This document shows, piece after piece, positions 41,647 through 49,479 of a DNA stretch of 64,000 bases. The translations under genes were made by a program, and so were the position numbers. The stretch is taken from NCBI GenBank assembly GCA_003134765.1, contig PLCM01000032.1, forward strand, positions 1 to 64,000. Direction: 5' to 3'. Source of the DNA: Spartobacteria bacterium. Lineage in GTDB: Bacteria > Verrucomicrobiota > Verrucomicrobiia > Chthoniobacterales > UBA10450. The stretch's first letter is position 1, and every line of letters starts with the position of its first letter. The notes beneath the pieces were generated by a model that was given only the letters and a program-made list of their open reading frames with translations, made no database searches and was not told the origin of the DNA.

Positions 41647-43887
41647 ATGAGCGCGACGACCTTGATAGGGCCGGCCCGAAGCCGGGTGGATGGGCGGCTG
41701 AAAGTGACCGGCGCGGCGAAATATTCGGTCGAGTTTGAGGTTCCGAAATGCGCCTACGGCTGGACGGTCGAGAGCAACATCGCGAAGGGAAAAATCACGG
41801 CGATCGAGACGAAGGCGGCGCAGGCGGTGCCCGGTGTGTTGGCGGTGCTGACGCACTTGAACATGCCGAAATTCAAGGAGGCGCCCAAAAAGGAAGGAGG
41901 CGGAGGTGGTGCCGGGATCCGCAATGAGGAACGTTTTCCGCTCAGCGACGATGGCGTCTATTACGCGGGTCAGTATGTGGCGCTGGTTGTTGCCGAGACG
42001 ATCGAACAGGCGCGGCACGCGGCGTCACTGGTCAGGGTGAGCTACGCGCCTGAGGAACCGCTCCTCACGATGGAAGCCGCCGTAAGAAAGGCGGACAAGC
42101 CCAAGAAAAATAACGACACGCCCGTGCAGATCAACAAAGGCGACGTGGCGACGGCGTTGAAGGACGCGAGCCTGGTGAAGATCGAGCAGACCTACATCAC
42201 TCCGACGGAAACGCACAACCCGATCGAGATGTCGGGAACGATCGCGCATTGGGAGGACGACCAGAAACTGACGCTCTACGATGCGACCCAGTTCGTGAAA
42301 GGGGTGCAGAATATTCTCGCGCGGTCGTTAGGTTTGGAACTGGAAAATGTGCGGATCATTTGTCCGTTCGTCGGCGGTGCGTTTGGATGCAAGGGCGCGG
42401 TCTGGATGCACGTTCTCCTGGCCGCGATGGGCTCGAAGGTCGCCGGCGTTCCGGTGAAGATGCACGTCACGCGTCGGAACATGTTCGTGGGCGCGGGCCA
42501 TCGCACGCCAACGCGACAGACCTTGTCGCTTGCCGCGACCAAGGACGGAAAACTGCAGGCGATCCAGCATGTCAGCGAGACGCTGACATCGCCGGTCGGG
42601 CAATTCACCGAATCGTGCGGTTCACGCTCGACGGGTGTGATGTACGAGAGCCCGTCGATCCGCGTCGAGGAAACAGTTTATCCTGTGAATGTCTCGACGC
42701 CGACGTTCATGCGAGCGCCCGGCGAATGCCCGGGAACCTACGCTCTTGAATGCGCGATGGATGAGCTGGCGATCGCCTTGAAGATGGACCCGGTCGCGCT
42801 TCGGCTCGCCAATCACGCCGATAATCATCCGACAAAAAACGTTCCGTTTAGCGCGAAGCATCTCAGGGAAGCGTATCAGCTCGGCGCCGAAAAATTCGGC
42901 TGGTCAAAACGTAATCCCGAGCTGCGCTCGATGCGCGACGGCGATCTGCTCGTCGGCTGGGGAATGGCGACCGCGACTTATCCCGCGCACAAAATGAGCG
43001 CTGCGGCGAAAGTGATCCTGCGCGCCGACAACAGCGCCACCGTGCAATGTGCCACACATGACCTCGGCACCGGTGCTTATACTGCATTCACGCAGATTTC
43101 CTCCGAGCAGCTCGGCGTTCCGTTCGAGAAGGTCACGTTCGAGCTGGGCAAATCCGATTTCCCATTCGGACCGGTCGCTGGTGGTTCCAATTCGACCGGC
43201 ACAGTCGGGACAGCGATTCACGAAGCGGCTGTTCTTCTGCACAAAGCGCTCGCCGAGCTCGCGGTGAAAGATTCCAAGTCACCCCTCTACAACACAAAGA
43301 TCGAAGAAATCGGCATGGTCGCGGAAGGCCGAATCGGCATCGTGACCGACCAAACGAAATCCGACAGCTACGCCGATATTTTGAAACGAGCCGGTCGCGA
43401 TTCGATCGAGGTGCAGAGCGAACAGAAGCCGCCGGAAGAAAACAAGAAGCAGGCGTTCCAATCGTGGGGCGCGCATTTCTGTGAAGTGAAGATTGATCCA
43501 CTCTTGCCGCGGGTTCAGGTGACGCGCGTGGTCAGCGTGATGAACTGCGGCCGGATCGTGAGCGCGAAGACCGCGCGGAGCCAGATCATGGGCGGCGTGA
43601 CGATGGGCATCGGCATGGCATTGACGGAAGAAACTTCCTACGATCCCGCGACGGGCCTGCCGGTGATTCGCAACCTGGCGGACTACCATGTTCCGACAAA
43701 TGCCGACGTGCCCGAGATCGATGTCTCCTTCGTCGGCGAACCGGATTTCGCTTTCAATCCGATCGGCGCGCGGGGCATGGGCGAGATCGGCATCACGGGA
43801 ATTGCCGCTGCGATCGCGAATGCGGTTTATCACGCCACGGGAAAACGCGTCCGCGACCTGCCCATCACGCCGGACAAGCTGATCTGA
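41647..43887 (+). CDS. paoC: Molybdopterin-binding large subunit (PaoC/YagR-like)
   Basis: 746 residues. Mo-cofactor-binding segments QYVALVVAETIEQARHAASL, VRIICPFVGGAFGCKGAVWM, RAPGECPGTYALECAMDELA, VAGGSNSTGTVGTAIHEAAV, and the active-site region GARGMGEIGITGIAAAIANA with the catalytic Glu. The family oxidises aldehydes or N-heterocycles. In E. coli the PaoABC enzyme is a periplasmic aldehyde oxidase using MCD cofactor; the twin-arginine leader on the small subunit fits export as a complex. Exact substrate unknown. Confidence 0.95.
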   Translation: MSATTLIGPARSRVDGRLKVTGAAKYSVEFEVPKCAYGWTVESNIAKGKITAIETKAAQAVPGVLAVLTHLNMPKFKEAPKKEGGGGGAGIRNEERFPLSDDGVYYAGQYVALVVAETIEQARHAASLVRVSYAPEEPLLTMEAAVRKADKPKKNNDTPVQINKGDVATALKDASLVKIEQTYITPTETHNPIEMSGTIAHWEDDQKLTLYDATQFVKGVQNILARSLGLELENVRIICPFVGGAFGCKGAVWMHVLLAAMGSKVAGVPVKMHVTRRNMFVGAGHRTPTRQTLSLAATKDGKLQAIQHVSETLTSPVGQFTESCGSRSTGVMYESPSIRVEETVYPVNVSTPTFMRAPGECPGTYALECAMDELAIALKMDPVALRLANHADNHPTKNVPFSAKHLREAYQLGAEKFGWSKRNPELRSMRDGDLLVGWGMATATYPAHKMSAAAKVILRADNSATVQCATHDLGTGAYTAFTQISSEQLGVPFEKVTFELGKSDFPFGPVAGGSNSTGTVGTAIHEAAVLLHKALAELAVKDSKSPLYNTKIEEIGMVAEGRIGIVTDQTKSDSYADILKRAGRDSIEVQSEQKPPEENKKQAFQSWGAHFCEVKIDPLLPRVQVTRVVSVMNCGRIVSAKTARSQIMGGVTMGIGMALTEETSYDPATGLPVIRNLADYHVPTNADVPEIDVSFVGEPDFAFNPIGARGMGEIGITGIAAAIANAVYHATGKRVRDLPITPDKLI

Positions 43888-43890
43888 GGC

Positions 43891-44829
43891 ATGAAGGAGA
43901 TCCGCGATATCCAGCGTTTGTTCGAGCTTCATCGCGGCGGACCGTTCGCGCTGGCGACCCTGGTGCGGACTCGCGGTTCCAGTTATCGCCGGCCCGGCGC
44001 GCGGATGCTGATCTGTGCCGATGGCGCGGCGGCCGGATCGCTGAGCGGAGGCTGCCTCGAAGAGGAAGTAGCGAGGCGGGCCTTGGAAGTGATGCGCGAC
44101 GGTGCGCCGTTGTTGATGAACTTCGACACGCGCCTCCGCTTCGGATGCAATGGCAGCATCGACATCTTCGTGGAAGCGGTCCGCGAAGATTTTCTGGCTG
44201 AGTTGGCGGCGAATTTTTCCGAACGCCGAAGCTGCCGGCTCGCCACGGTTTTTGACGGGACCGGCGGACTGGGGACGCGTTTCGTTGGACGCGACACAGA
44301 AATCCAGGGCGCCGCCTTCGTTCAAGAGATCGAGCCGGCGATTCGATTGCTCATTTTCGGCGAGGGGCCGGACAGCGTTCCATTGCGGGCCTTCGCGGAG
44401 ATTTTGGGCTGGGAGATTGTCGAAGTTGACGTTCCGGCGGAGCTTCCGAATCATGCTGATGCGCGGACCGCCGCGATCGTAAAGTCGCACAATTACGGAC
44501 GCGACTTCGCCGCGCTTTGCCAATTACTCAAACTCGACCTGCCCTACGTCGGCTTGCTCGGGCCGCGGAAGCGGCGCGACCAGTTGCTGAACGCTGTTCT
44601 CAACGAAGGCATTGCGATCGCCGCCGAAGTCTTCGCGCCGGCGGGGCTCGATCTCGGCGCCGAAACGCCGGAAGAGCTGGCGCTCGCCCTCGTCTCAGAG
44701 ATCCAGGCGAAGTTTGCCGGCGGGAGCGCGGAATCGTTGCGCGAGCGCAAAGCGCCGATCCATGGCTGGAACGTCGTTCGCCAGCCAGCTCCGGCACCGA
44801 TCGAAGCATGCCCAATATCGGCGCCGTAA
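43891..44829 (+). CDS. paoD: XdhC-family molybdoenzyme maturation factor
   Basis: 312 residues, 3 bases after paoC. N-terminal XdhC/CoxI domain (FALATLVRTRGSSYRRPGAR, LSGGCLEEEVARRALEVMR) and C-terminal Rossmann domain (RLLIFGEGPDSVPLRAFAEI, ADARTAAIVKSHNYGRDFAA, YVGLLGPRKRRDQLL). XdhC/PaoD proteins bind the molybdenum cofactor, promote its sulfuration and deliver it to the large subunit. The usual GAGHVA glycine motif reads GEGPDSV here, suggesting altered nucleotide binding. Confidence 0.93.
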   Translation: MKEIRDIQRLFELHRGGPFALATLVRTRGSSYRRPGARMLICADGAAAGSLSGGCLEEEVARRALEVMRDGAPLLMNFDTRLRFGCNGSIDIFVEAVREDFLAELAANFSERRSCRLATVFDGTGGLGTRFVGRDTEIQGAAFVQEIEPAIRLLIFGEGPDSVPLRAFAEILGWEIVEVDVPAELPNHADARTAAIVKSHNYGRDFAALCQLLKLDLPYVGLLGPRKRRDQLLNAVLNEGIAIAAEVFAPAGLDLGAETPEELALALVSEIQAKFAGGSAESLRERKAPIHGWNVVRQPAPAPIEACPISAP

Positions 44830-45383
44830 TTCTGGCGGCCGGGGGTTCGTCGCGCCTTGGGCGGCCGAAACAACTGCTCAATTTTCGCGACGAAACTCTG
44901 ATCGCGCGCGCCGTTCGAGCCGCGGCCGAAGCGCAATGCACGCCGGTCGTCGTTGTCGCCGGCGATGCGAGCGACGCCATTCGAGATGAAGTCCGTGCCA
45001 TGCCGGCGGTAGTCATCGAGAATCCGAATTGGCGACAGGGCCTGGGAACATCGATCCGTGCCGGCGTGCAATATCTCGCCGATTCAACTGATGCGGTGTT
45101 GCTATTGACCTGCGATCAGCCGCTCGTTGATGCAGCGGTAATTGCCGCGCTGATCCGCACGCGAGAAGAAACCGGCAAGCCGATCATTGCCTCGAGCTAC
45201 GCGAACACGCTCGGTGTTCCGGCGCTTTTCGATCGCTCATGTTTTCCAGCGCTTCTGAGTTTGCCCGACGAATCCGGCGCGAAATATTTGATCGCGGCGC
45301 GGCCTGACGACGTGACCTCGGTCCTGTTCCAGGATGGCGCGATCGATATCGACACGCCGGAAGATTTTGCCAACGTGAGGTAG
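44808..45383 (+). CDS. mocA: Molybdenum cofactor cytidylyltransferase
   Basis: 191 residues from ATG at 44808, overlapping paoD by 22 bases. GAVILAAGGSSRLGRPKQLL is the nucleotide-binding start of MobA/MocA-like NTP transferases, and LLLTCDQPLVDAAVIAALI contains the metal-binding D. MocA makes the CMP form (MCD) of molybdenum cofactor, which PaoABC-type enzymes need, so it fits this operon. The TAG stop lies inside the left arm of the palindrome at 45378-45466. Confidence 0.92.
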   Translation: MPNIGAVILAAGGSSRLGRPKQLLNFRDETLIARAVRAAAEAQCTPVVVVAGDASDAIRDEVRAMPAVVIENPNWRQGLGTSIRAGVQYLADSTDAVLLLTCDQPLVDAAVIAALIRTREETGKPIIASSYANTLGVPALFDRSCFPALLSLPDESGAKYLIAARPDDVTSVLFQDGAIDIDTPEDFANVR

Positions 45384-45466
45384 GGACGGCGCGCTGCGTC
45401 GTCCGGACGCCACAATTCAGCCGGCAAGCTGAGTTCGCCGGACGCCGCAGCGCGGCGTCCCTACCT
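45378..45466. repeat. Palindromic repeat that supplies the mocA stop codon
   Basis: 29-base arms AGGTAGGGACGGCGCGCTGC and its complement ending CGTCCCTACCT; two mismatches. The TAG of mocA is bases 4-6 of the left arm. Confidence 0.9.
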
Positions 45467-45506
45467 GAAGGCTCGTCAGAAGGTCCGGTCGGAGTAAATT
45501 GCGGGC

Positions 45507-45725
45507 ATGGCTGATGTAAATATCGAAATCATCGAGAACGGGCCCTACATCGTAACGGGGCCGGTGGAATTGAAAGACGACGAGGGGAATGTTTATCCCG
45601 CGAAGCAACGAATGGCACTTTGTCGCTGCGGCGCTTCGACGACGAAGCCGTTCTGCGACGGCACTCATTCGAAGATTGGCTTCCAGGCCGCCGAGAGAGC
45701 GGTGCCGGGGTCGGCCGAGCGTTAG
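45507..45725 (+). CDS. CDGSH iron-sulfur domain protein
   Basis: 72 residues, complete single domain. The [2Fe-2S] motif is C-R-C-G-A-S-T-T-K-P-F-C-D-G-T-H (CRCGASTTKPFCDGTH), with three Cys and one His ligand as in mitoNEET-type proteins. Small bacterial members carry a redox-labile cluster of unsettled role. Its TAG stop touches the left arm of the repeat at 45725. Confidence 0.94.
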   Translation: MADVNIEIIENGPYIVTGPVELKDDEGNVYPAKQRMALCRCGASTTKPFCDGTHSKIGFQAAERAVPGSAER

Positions 45726-45813
45726 GTGGATCGCGCGCTCCGACGCGCGATGGCAAGTCTACGCGCCTTTGGCGCCATTATTTAGCATCGAGCGACGGAG
45801 CGCTAGATCCACC
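45725..45813. repeat. Palindromic repeat, GGTGGATCGCGCGCTCC family
   Basis: Left GGTGGATCGCGCGCTCCGAC, right GGAGCGCTAGATCCACC; imperfect arms. Related to 57898-57997. It lies between convergent genes. Confidence 0.8.
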
Positions 45814-45829
45814 AAGGCGCGATACTCTC

Positions 45830-48172
45830 CTAAAACTCCACCGAGAGACCGGCGTAACCGGTCCGTCCGGGGGCGGGATCGATCAGGCCATTAAGGAAAA
45901 CGCGCGAATAATATTTTTCGTCGCCCAAATTCGAGATGCCGGCGATCAGGCGCACATTTTTCGTGAGGTACCATTCGCTCGAAAGATTGAAGACGGTGTA
46001 GGATGGAATGACTGCTGGGACGAGGAGCGGCGCGCCGACGGCCGGATTGCCCAGGTTGTTATCCGCCCAGAATTGGTCCGAGACGTGGACGCCGGAGAAC
46101 GTGATGCGGAAGCATTTCTCCTTTTGGAAAGTGATTCCACCTTTCCAGATGAAGTCCGGCGCATAGGCGGGAGTATTTCCCTCAAGGGTGCGCGTGGTCC
46201 CGGGAACGAGCAGCGCGCTCTCGGTAAATTCGGCATCGAGAAACTGAACGTTACTGAAGACGATCAGTTGCAACGGATGGGACGGCGGCGGCGCAACGGC
46301 CACGTCTTTGTTCGACGACTTGGAATCAGTCGGCGTGGTCACGGGTGCGATCTCAGTCTGGAACGGCGCGAGCAGATCGTAGGAGAATTCCGCTTCGATG
46401 CCGCGATGGCGCGTGTTCCCGGTGTTCTGGACGAAGAAGAGGGTGCTGCTCCCGCCCACGTTGACGCTCTCGGTGCGATTCTCGAATTCCATCCAGAAGA
46501 GACCGACGTCATACCAGAAACCTTTAATCGGCGTTCCGTGGACACCGAGTTCGAGGTCGAGGGAACGAAATGGATCCGGGATCGGCTGGCCCGGCTGGAT
46601 GGTGCGGGAAGTGCCGGCGATATCGAAAAACCTCGTCGGCCTCCAGCCGCTGCTGGCGTTGAAATAAGTCTCGTTCCCTTTCCCAAAATCATTCCCGAGC
46701 CCGATTCCCCAGAGCGGGATCAGATGGTCGGCACTGATGCTCGCCGGACCGGTCGGCGGCACTGGGACCAGCCAGGGGGCGCGCCTTGAGTCGACTTCGA
46801 CGTTTTCGTGATCGAGCCGGAACGAAGGAACGATATGGAAACTTCCGATCCGGAACAGGTCCTCGATGAAAAATGCCTGGTAATCAGCGGTCCGATCCTG
46901 GTCGAGCGCGACAAAGGGATCACCAGCCGTGGTGCCTCGGGGGGCATAAAGGAAATTGGCGCCGGTATTGGTTGCGTTCAGCGTGTAACGGGTGAACGGC
47001 GCTTCACCGTGATAAGCCACGCCGCCGAAAGTGAGCACGCTGCCCTTGAACATCGTGCCGTCGCCCCACTTTTTGCGGAAACGAAGATCGACGCCGCCGT
47101 TATTGAAATCCTCGTATTGGAAGGTCGTGCTTGTGGGAAAGACTGTCGGAACCAGGGAGGTCGCCGGACCGAGGTTGTTTGCACTGCGTGAATCGATGTC
47201 CTGATGGGTGTACCAACCCTTGGCCTGAATGAGCCAGCCGTCGCCAAGATCCACTTCATAACGAAGAACGCCCGTATAACGATCCACCCAGTTTTCATTG
47301 TAAGGTGTGGTTGAGAAATTCGGATCGTTCTGGAATTGCGCCAGCGTCAGCTTGCCCGGGTCGCCTCCCTCGAAACGGCTGGCGTGAAAATCCACCGCGA
47401 TGAGTTGATTCGATGTCGGCCGATAACCGATATAACCGTTCGCCTGCCAGAGATTGTACTGGCCGTTGTTGCGTTGCCCGTCGGAATGCTGGTAGTCCGC
47501 ATCGAAGCGGACCTCGAGCGGCCCGTTCGCTTCCTGGACCGAACCGTAACTGTTGTAGAACCCATCAGCGCCTCCGACCTGTTCGAAATAAGCGCTCCAC
47601 GGCGTCCCCGGGACCGGATGTTTCGTGACGAAGTTGACGGCCGGCGCCGGTTCCGGCCCAAAAAGCAGGCTGCTGCCGCCGCGGATAAACTGAATTTCGC
47701 TGATGCTCTGCGGCACCGGTTGGTAATAAAGAGTCGGGAAGCCGATCCAGTCACTCACCATCGGCAAGCCATCCTGGAGGAAGGTCGTAAACTCGGATTC
47801 CTGCGGATTACCGAGGCCGCGATAACTGAAATTGAACTGGCCGGGATTCTGTTGTTCCGAAACGATTAGCCCTGGCGCCTTGGTGAAGAGCTCCTGGAGA
47901 TTGTTGTTTTCCACCGGCGTCTGCTTGTTCAGCGGGATGACCGTCGCTTTTTTTGTGACGGTGATCTGCGTCTCGGAAACTTCGCGCATGATGTGCTCGA
48001 GCTTCGGGCGGGTATCGTCCTGCGGGTGCGGCGTGGCTACGGGTTCCCCGGTAACGTTGATCGTTTGGGTTGTGACAGATTCCTGAGCGTAGATCGATCC
48101 GTGCGAAGCCATGATGAAGGTGGCCGCCCCGGCCGAGATGGCGATAACGCGAGAGATTAGGCGAGAAAACAT
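45830..48172 (-). CDS. TonB-dependent outer-membrane receptor
   Basis: 780 residues with a signal peptide (MFSRLISRVIAISAGAATFI, ending IYAQ). Plug domain about residues 60-180: APGLIVSEQQNPGQFNFSYR, GLGNPQESEFTTFLQDGLPM, SISEIQFIRGGSSLLFGPEP; then a long beta-barrel ending RTGYAGLSVEF, the usual terminal aromatic. Plug wording resembles FecA-like ferric dicitrate receptors, but the ligand cannot be told; the adjacent metal-type two-component system makes a metal complex plausible. The palindrome GATTACAGATCTGTAATC lies eight bases before the ATG, so repression or activation there would act directly on its expression. Confidence 0.92.
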   Translation of the reverse strand: MFSRLISRVIAISAGAATFIMASHGSIYAQESVTTQTINVTGEPVATPHPQDDTRPKLEHIMREVSETQITVTKKATVIPLNKQTPVENNNLQELFTKAPGLIVSEQQNPGQFNFSYRGLGNPQESEFTTFLQDGLPMVSDWIGFPTLYYQPVPQSISEIQFIRGGSSLLFGPEPAPAVNFVTKHPVPGTPWSAYFEQVGGADGFYNSYGSVQEANGPLEVRFDADYQHSDGQRNNGQYNLWQANGYIGYRPTSNQLIAVDFHASRFEGGDPGKLTLAQFQNDPNFSTTPYNENWVDRYTGVLRYEVDLGDGWLIQAKGWYTHQDIDSRSANNLGPATSLVPTVFPTSTTFQYEDFNNGGVDLRFRKKWGDGTMFKGSVLTFGGVAYHGEAPFTRYTLNATNTGANFLYAPRGTTAGDPFVALDQDRTADYQAFFIEDLFRIGSFHIVPSFRLDHENVEVDSRRAPWLVPVPPTGPASISADHLIPLWGIGLGNDFGKGNETYFNASSGWRPTRFFDIAGTSRTIQPGQPIPDPFRSLDLELGVHGTPIKGFWYDVGLFWMEFENRTESVNVGGSSTLFFVQNTGNTRHRGIEAEFSYDLLAPFQTEIAPVTTPTDSKSSNKDVAVAPPPSHPLQLIVFSNVQFLDAEFTESALLVPGTTRTLEGNTPAYAPDFIWKGGITFQKEKCFRITFSGVHVSDQFWADNNLGNPAVGAPLLVPAVIPSYTVFNLSSEWYLTKNVRLIAGISNLGDEKYYSRVFLNGLIDPAPGRTGYAGLSVEF

Positions 48173-48179
48173 CGCGCTG

Positions 48180-48197
48180 GATTACAGATCTGTAATC
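48180..48197 (-). promoter_or_regulatory. Perfect palindromic operator, TonB receptor promoter
   Basis: GATTACAGATCTGTAATC, an 18-base perfect palindrome with half sites ATTAC-N6-GTAAT, just before the receptor start. Same half sites at 48219-48234 and 49336-49351. Confidence 0.7.
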
Positions 48198-48218
48198 CGG
48201 CAGGCAAGCTTTTTCTTT

Positions 48219-48234
48219 ACGTTTTTGTAATGTT
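48219..48234 (-). promoter_or_regulatory. Second ATTAC-N6-GTAA site upstream of the TonB receptor
   Basis: Plus strand TTTACGTTTTTGTAAT, i.e. minus ATTAC-AAAAAC-GTAAA. About 22 bases from the perfect palindrome, two helical turns away. Confidence 0.6.
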
Positions 48235-48288
48235 TAAACCCGCTGTTTGTAGCAGGCCAGGCCTCGTCCGAAGCACGTGCGACGCAAG

Positions 48289-48318
48289 AAGGGCGCCCCT
48301 TGCTGGCGGGTCGCCCTT
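48289..48318 (-). terminator. Hairpin downstream of the outer-membrane protein gene
   Basis: AAGGGCG (48289-48295) pairs with CGCCCTT (48312-48318). No T run follows on the minus strand, so it may end transcription with Rho or only protect the 3' end. Confidence 0.35.
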
Positions 48319-48359
48319 TAAACCTTGAGAAATTGGAACGGGCCGCGTTCCTCGAAGTC

Positions 48360-49325
48360 CTAGCGGTTCCGGGTGGAGGCCGGCGCTTCGGCTTGCGGCG
48401 ATTCGCTGCCGCCGAAGAGCATGGAGAAAACAACAAAGACGGAGGCGTGGGGCGCGTCATCGGTTACGCCGAAGAGTGGCGAAACATCAAGCCGGGTATT
48501 TGTCGAAGGCTTCCAGGCCACCGTTGGCCCGATGATGACCCTGGCAGACTTGGTTCCCTCCTCGCGGAGGCCGGCGTCGGTAAAGCTAGTGTATTGCATT
48601 TCCGCGCCGACTTTCAGGCGCTCGTTCGAGAGCAGGATTGGGAACATGAGACTTTGCGAAAATCCGACTTCGCGGCCGCGGTCACCGCTGGTCTCCGATT
48701 CGAAAAAGAAGTTGGCGGCCCATTCCACCTTGTTGTCGAAATCCTGGGCGAGGAGCAATCGCACCTCGAAGGAATCAGGCAGCGGCATGTGCTCCTCGAG
48801 AAACGCCCGGCCTTCACCTTTCGGCAACATTTCCGGCGGCCCCTCATCGTGGAGGATGTCGCCGGCGCCGAATTTGTATTCCACGAAGAGCGTTGGGTTA
48901 AGCGGGATCTTGTTCCAATCCGCCAGCGCATAGCGGCCCTCGATGCTGAACGTGCGCTCCTGCGTAGTTCCGCGATGATTCTCGATCGAGTTTTCAAACG
49001 CGATGCCAAAGCGGTGCGGCAGACCGATCTCGACTTCCTGGGTCAGCATGTGATCGGGGCGATTGAACTTAAGCGAGTCACCCTGATAGACGAGCCCGGC
49101 ATAGACGGCTCCCGGCGGCAGCACGTAGGCATTAGTGAGGTTGGAGAAACGGCTACGGGAGAAATCCGGCGTGGCGCCATAAGAACTCGGCACTTCTTCG
49201 CCGCGGACGACGATGCTTTCGTTCTGGACCGTTTGTCCCTGGAGAGAACTTAATCCAGACGGGCCGAGTAAACTTAGCGCGAGGACTGTGGAAACCGACA
49301 AGGTTCGGAGCGGATTTCGAGACAT
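48360..49325 (-). CDS. Outer-membrane beta-barrel protein of unknown function
   Basis: 321 residues, signal peptide (MSRNPLRTLSVSTVLALSLL), then alternating beta-strands (YVLPPGAVYAGLVYQGDSLK, RFGIAFENSIENHRGTTQER, LFVEYKFGAGDILHDEG) and a strand-type end (VFVVFSMLFGG). It resembles transport-type barrel proteins of the meta-pathway-phenol-degradation class in shape only. It is between the sensor kinase and the TonB receptor, all on one strand; an ATTAC-N6-GTAAT site lies just upstream of its start (49336-49351). It probably belongs to the same regulon as the receptor. Confidence 0.72.
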   Translation of the reverse strand: MSRNPLRTLSVSTVLALSLLGPSGLSSLQGQTVQNESIVVRGEEVPSSYGATPDFSRSRFSNLTNAYVLPPGAVYAGLVYQGDSLKFNRPDHMLTQEVEIGLPHRFGIAFENSIENHRGTTQERTFSIEGRYALADWNKIPLNPTLFVEYKFGAGDILHDEGPPEMLPKGEGRAFLEEHMPLPDSFEVRLLLAQDFDNKVEWAANFFFESETSGDRGREVGFSQSLMFPILLSNERLKVGAEMQYTSFTDAGLREEGTKSARVIIGPTVAWKPSTNTRLDVSPLFGVTDDAPHASVFVVFSMLFGGSESPQAEAPASTRNR

Positions 49326-49335
49326 GAGCGCGACT

Positions 49336-49351
49336 ATTACAAAATCGTAAT
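49336..49351 (-). promoter_or_regulatory. ATTAC-N6-GTAAT site upstream of the outer-membrane protein gene
   Basis: ATTACAAAATCGTAAT, ten bases before the ATG at 49325. Same dyad as in front of the TonB receptor gene. Confidence 0.65.
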
Positions 49352-49379
49352 ATTTAAGACAAGATTAATTTCGTTTGTC

Positions 49380-49473
49380 GTTCCGAGTCCCACGGCCGCG
49401 GGAAGGAACCCGTGCCAAATCGAGCGACGTTTCACGGGGTTCCTCGACTCCGCTTCGCTGCGCTCGGAATGAC
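49380..49473. repeat. GTC-TTCCGAGTCC palindrome, diverged copy
   Basis: TCGTTCCGAGTCCCACGG at the left, TCGCTGCGCTCGGAATGACA at the right, with weaker pairing than other GTCATCCCGAGC elements. It lies between the kinase and the outer-membrane protein genes. Confidence 0.6.
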
Positions 49474-49479
49474 AGGGTG

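Noticed and set aside
43279..44523. A 414-codon minus-strand frame across paoC and paoD.
   Set aside because: It lies antisense to two well-supported genes, has no domain and its composition is that of complementary codons.
45620..46789. A 389-codon plus-strand frame through the CDGSH gene and the TonB receptor end.
   Set aside because: It crosses two genes and a palindromic repeat out of frame, with no recognisable domain.
48173..48359. A Fur box or iron riboswitch before the TonB receptor.
   Set aside because: The visible dyad is ATTAC-N6-GTAAT; it does not follow the A/T-rich GATAAT triplet pattern of Fur sites, and no conserved RNA fold is apparent.
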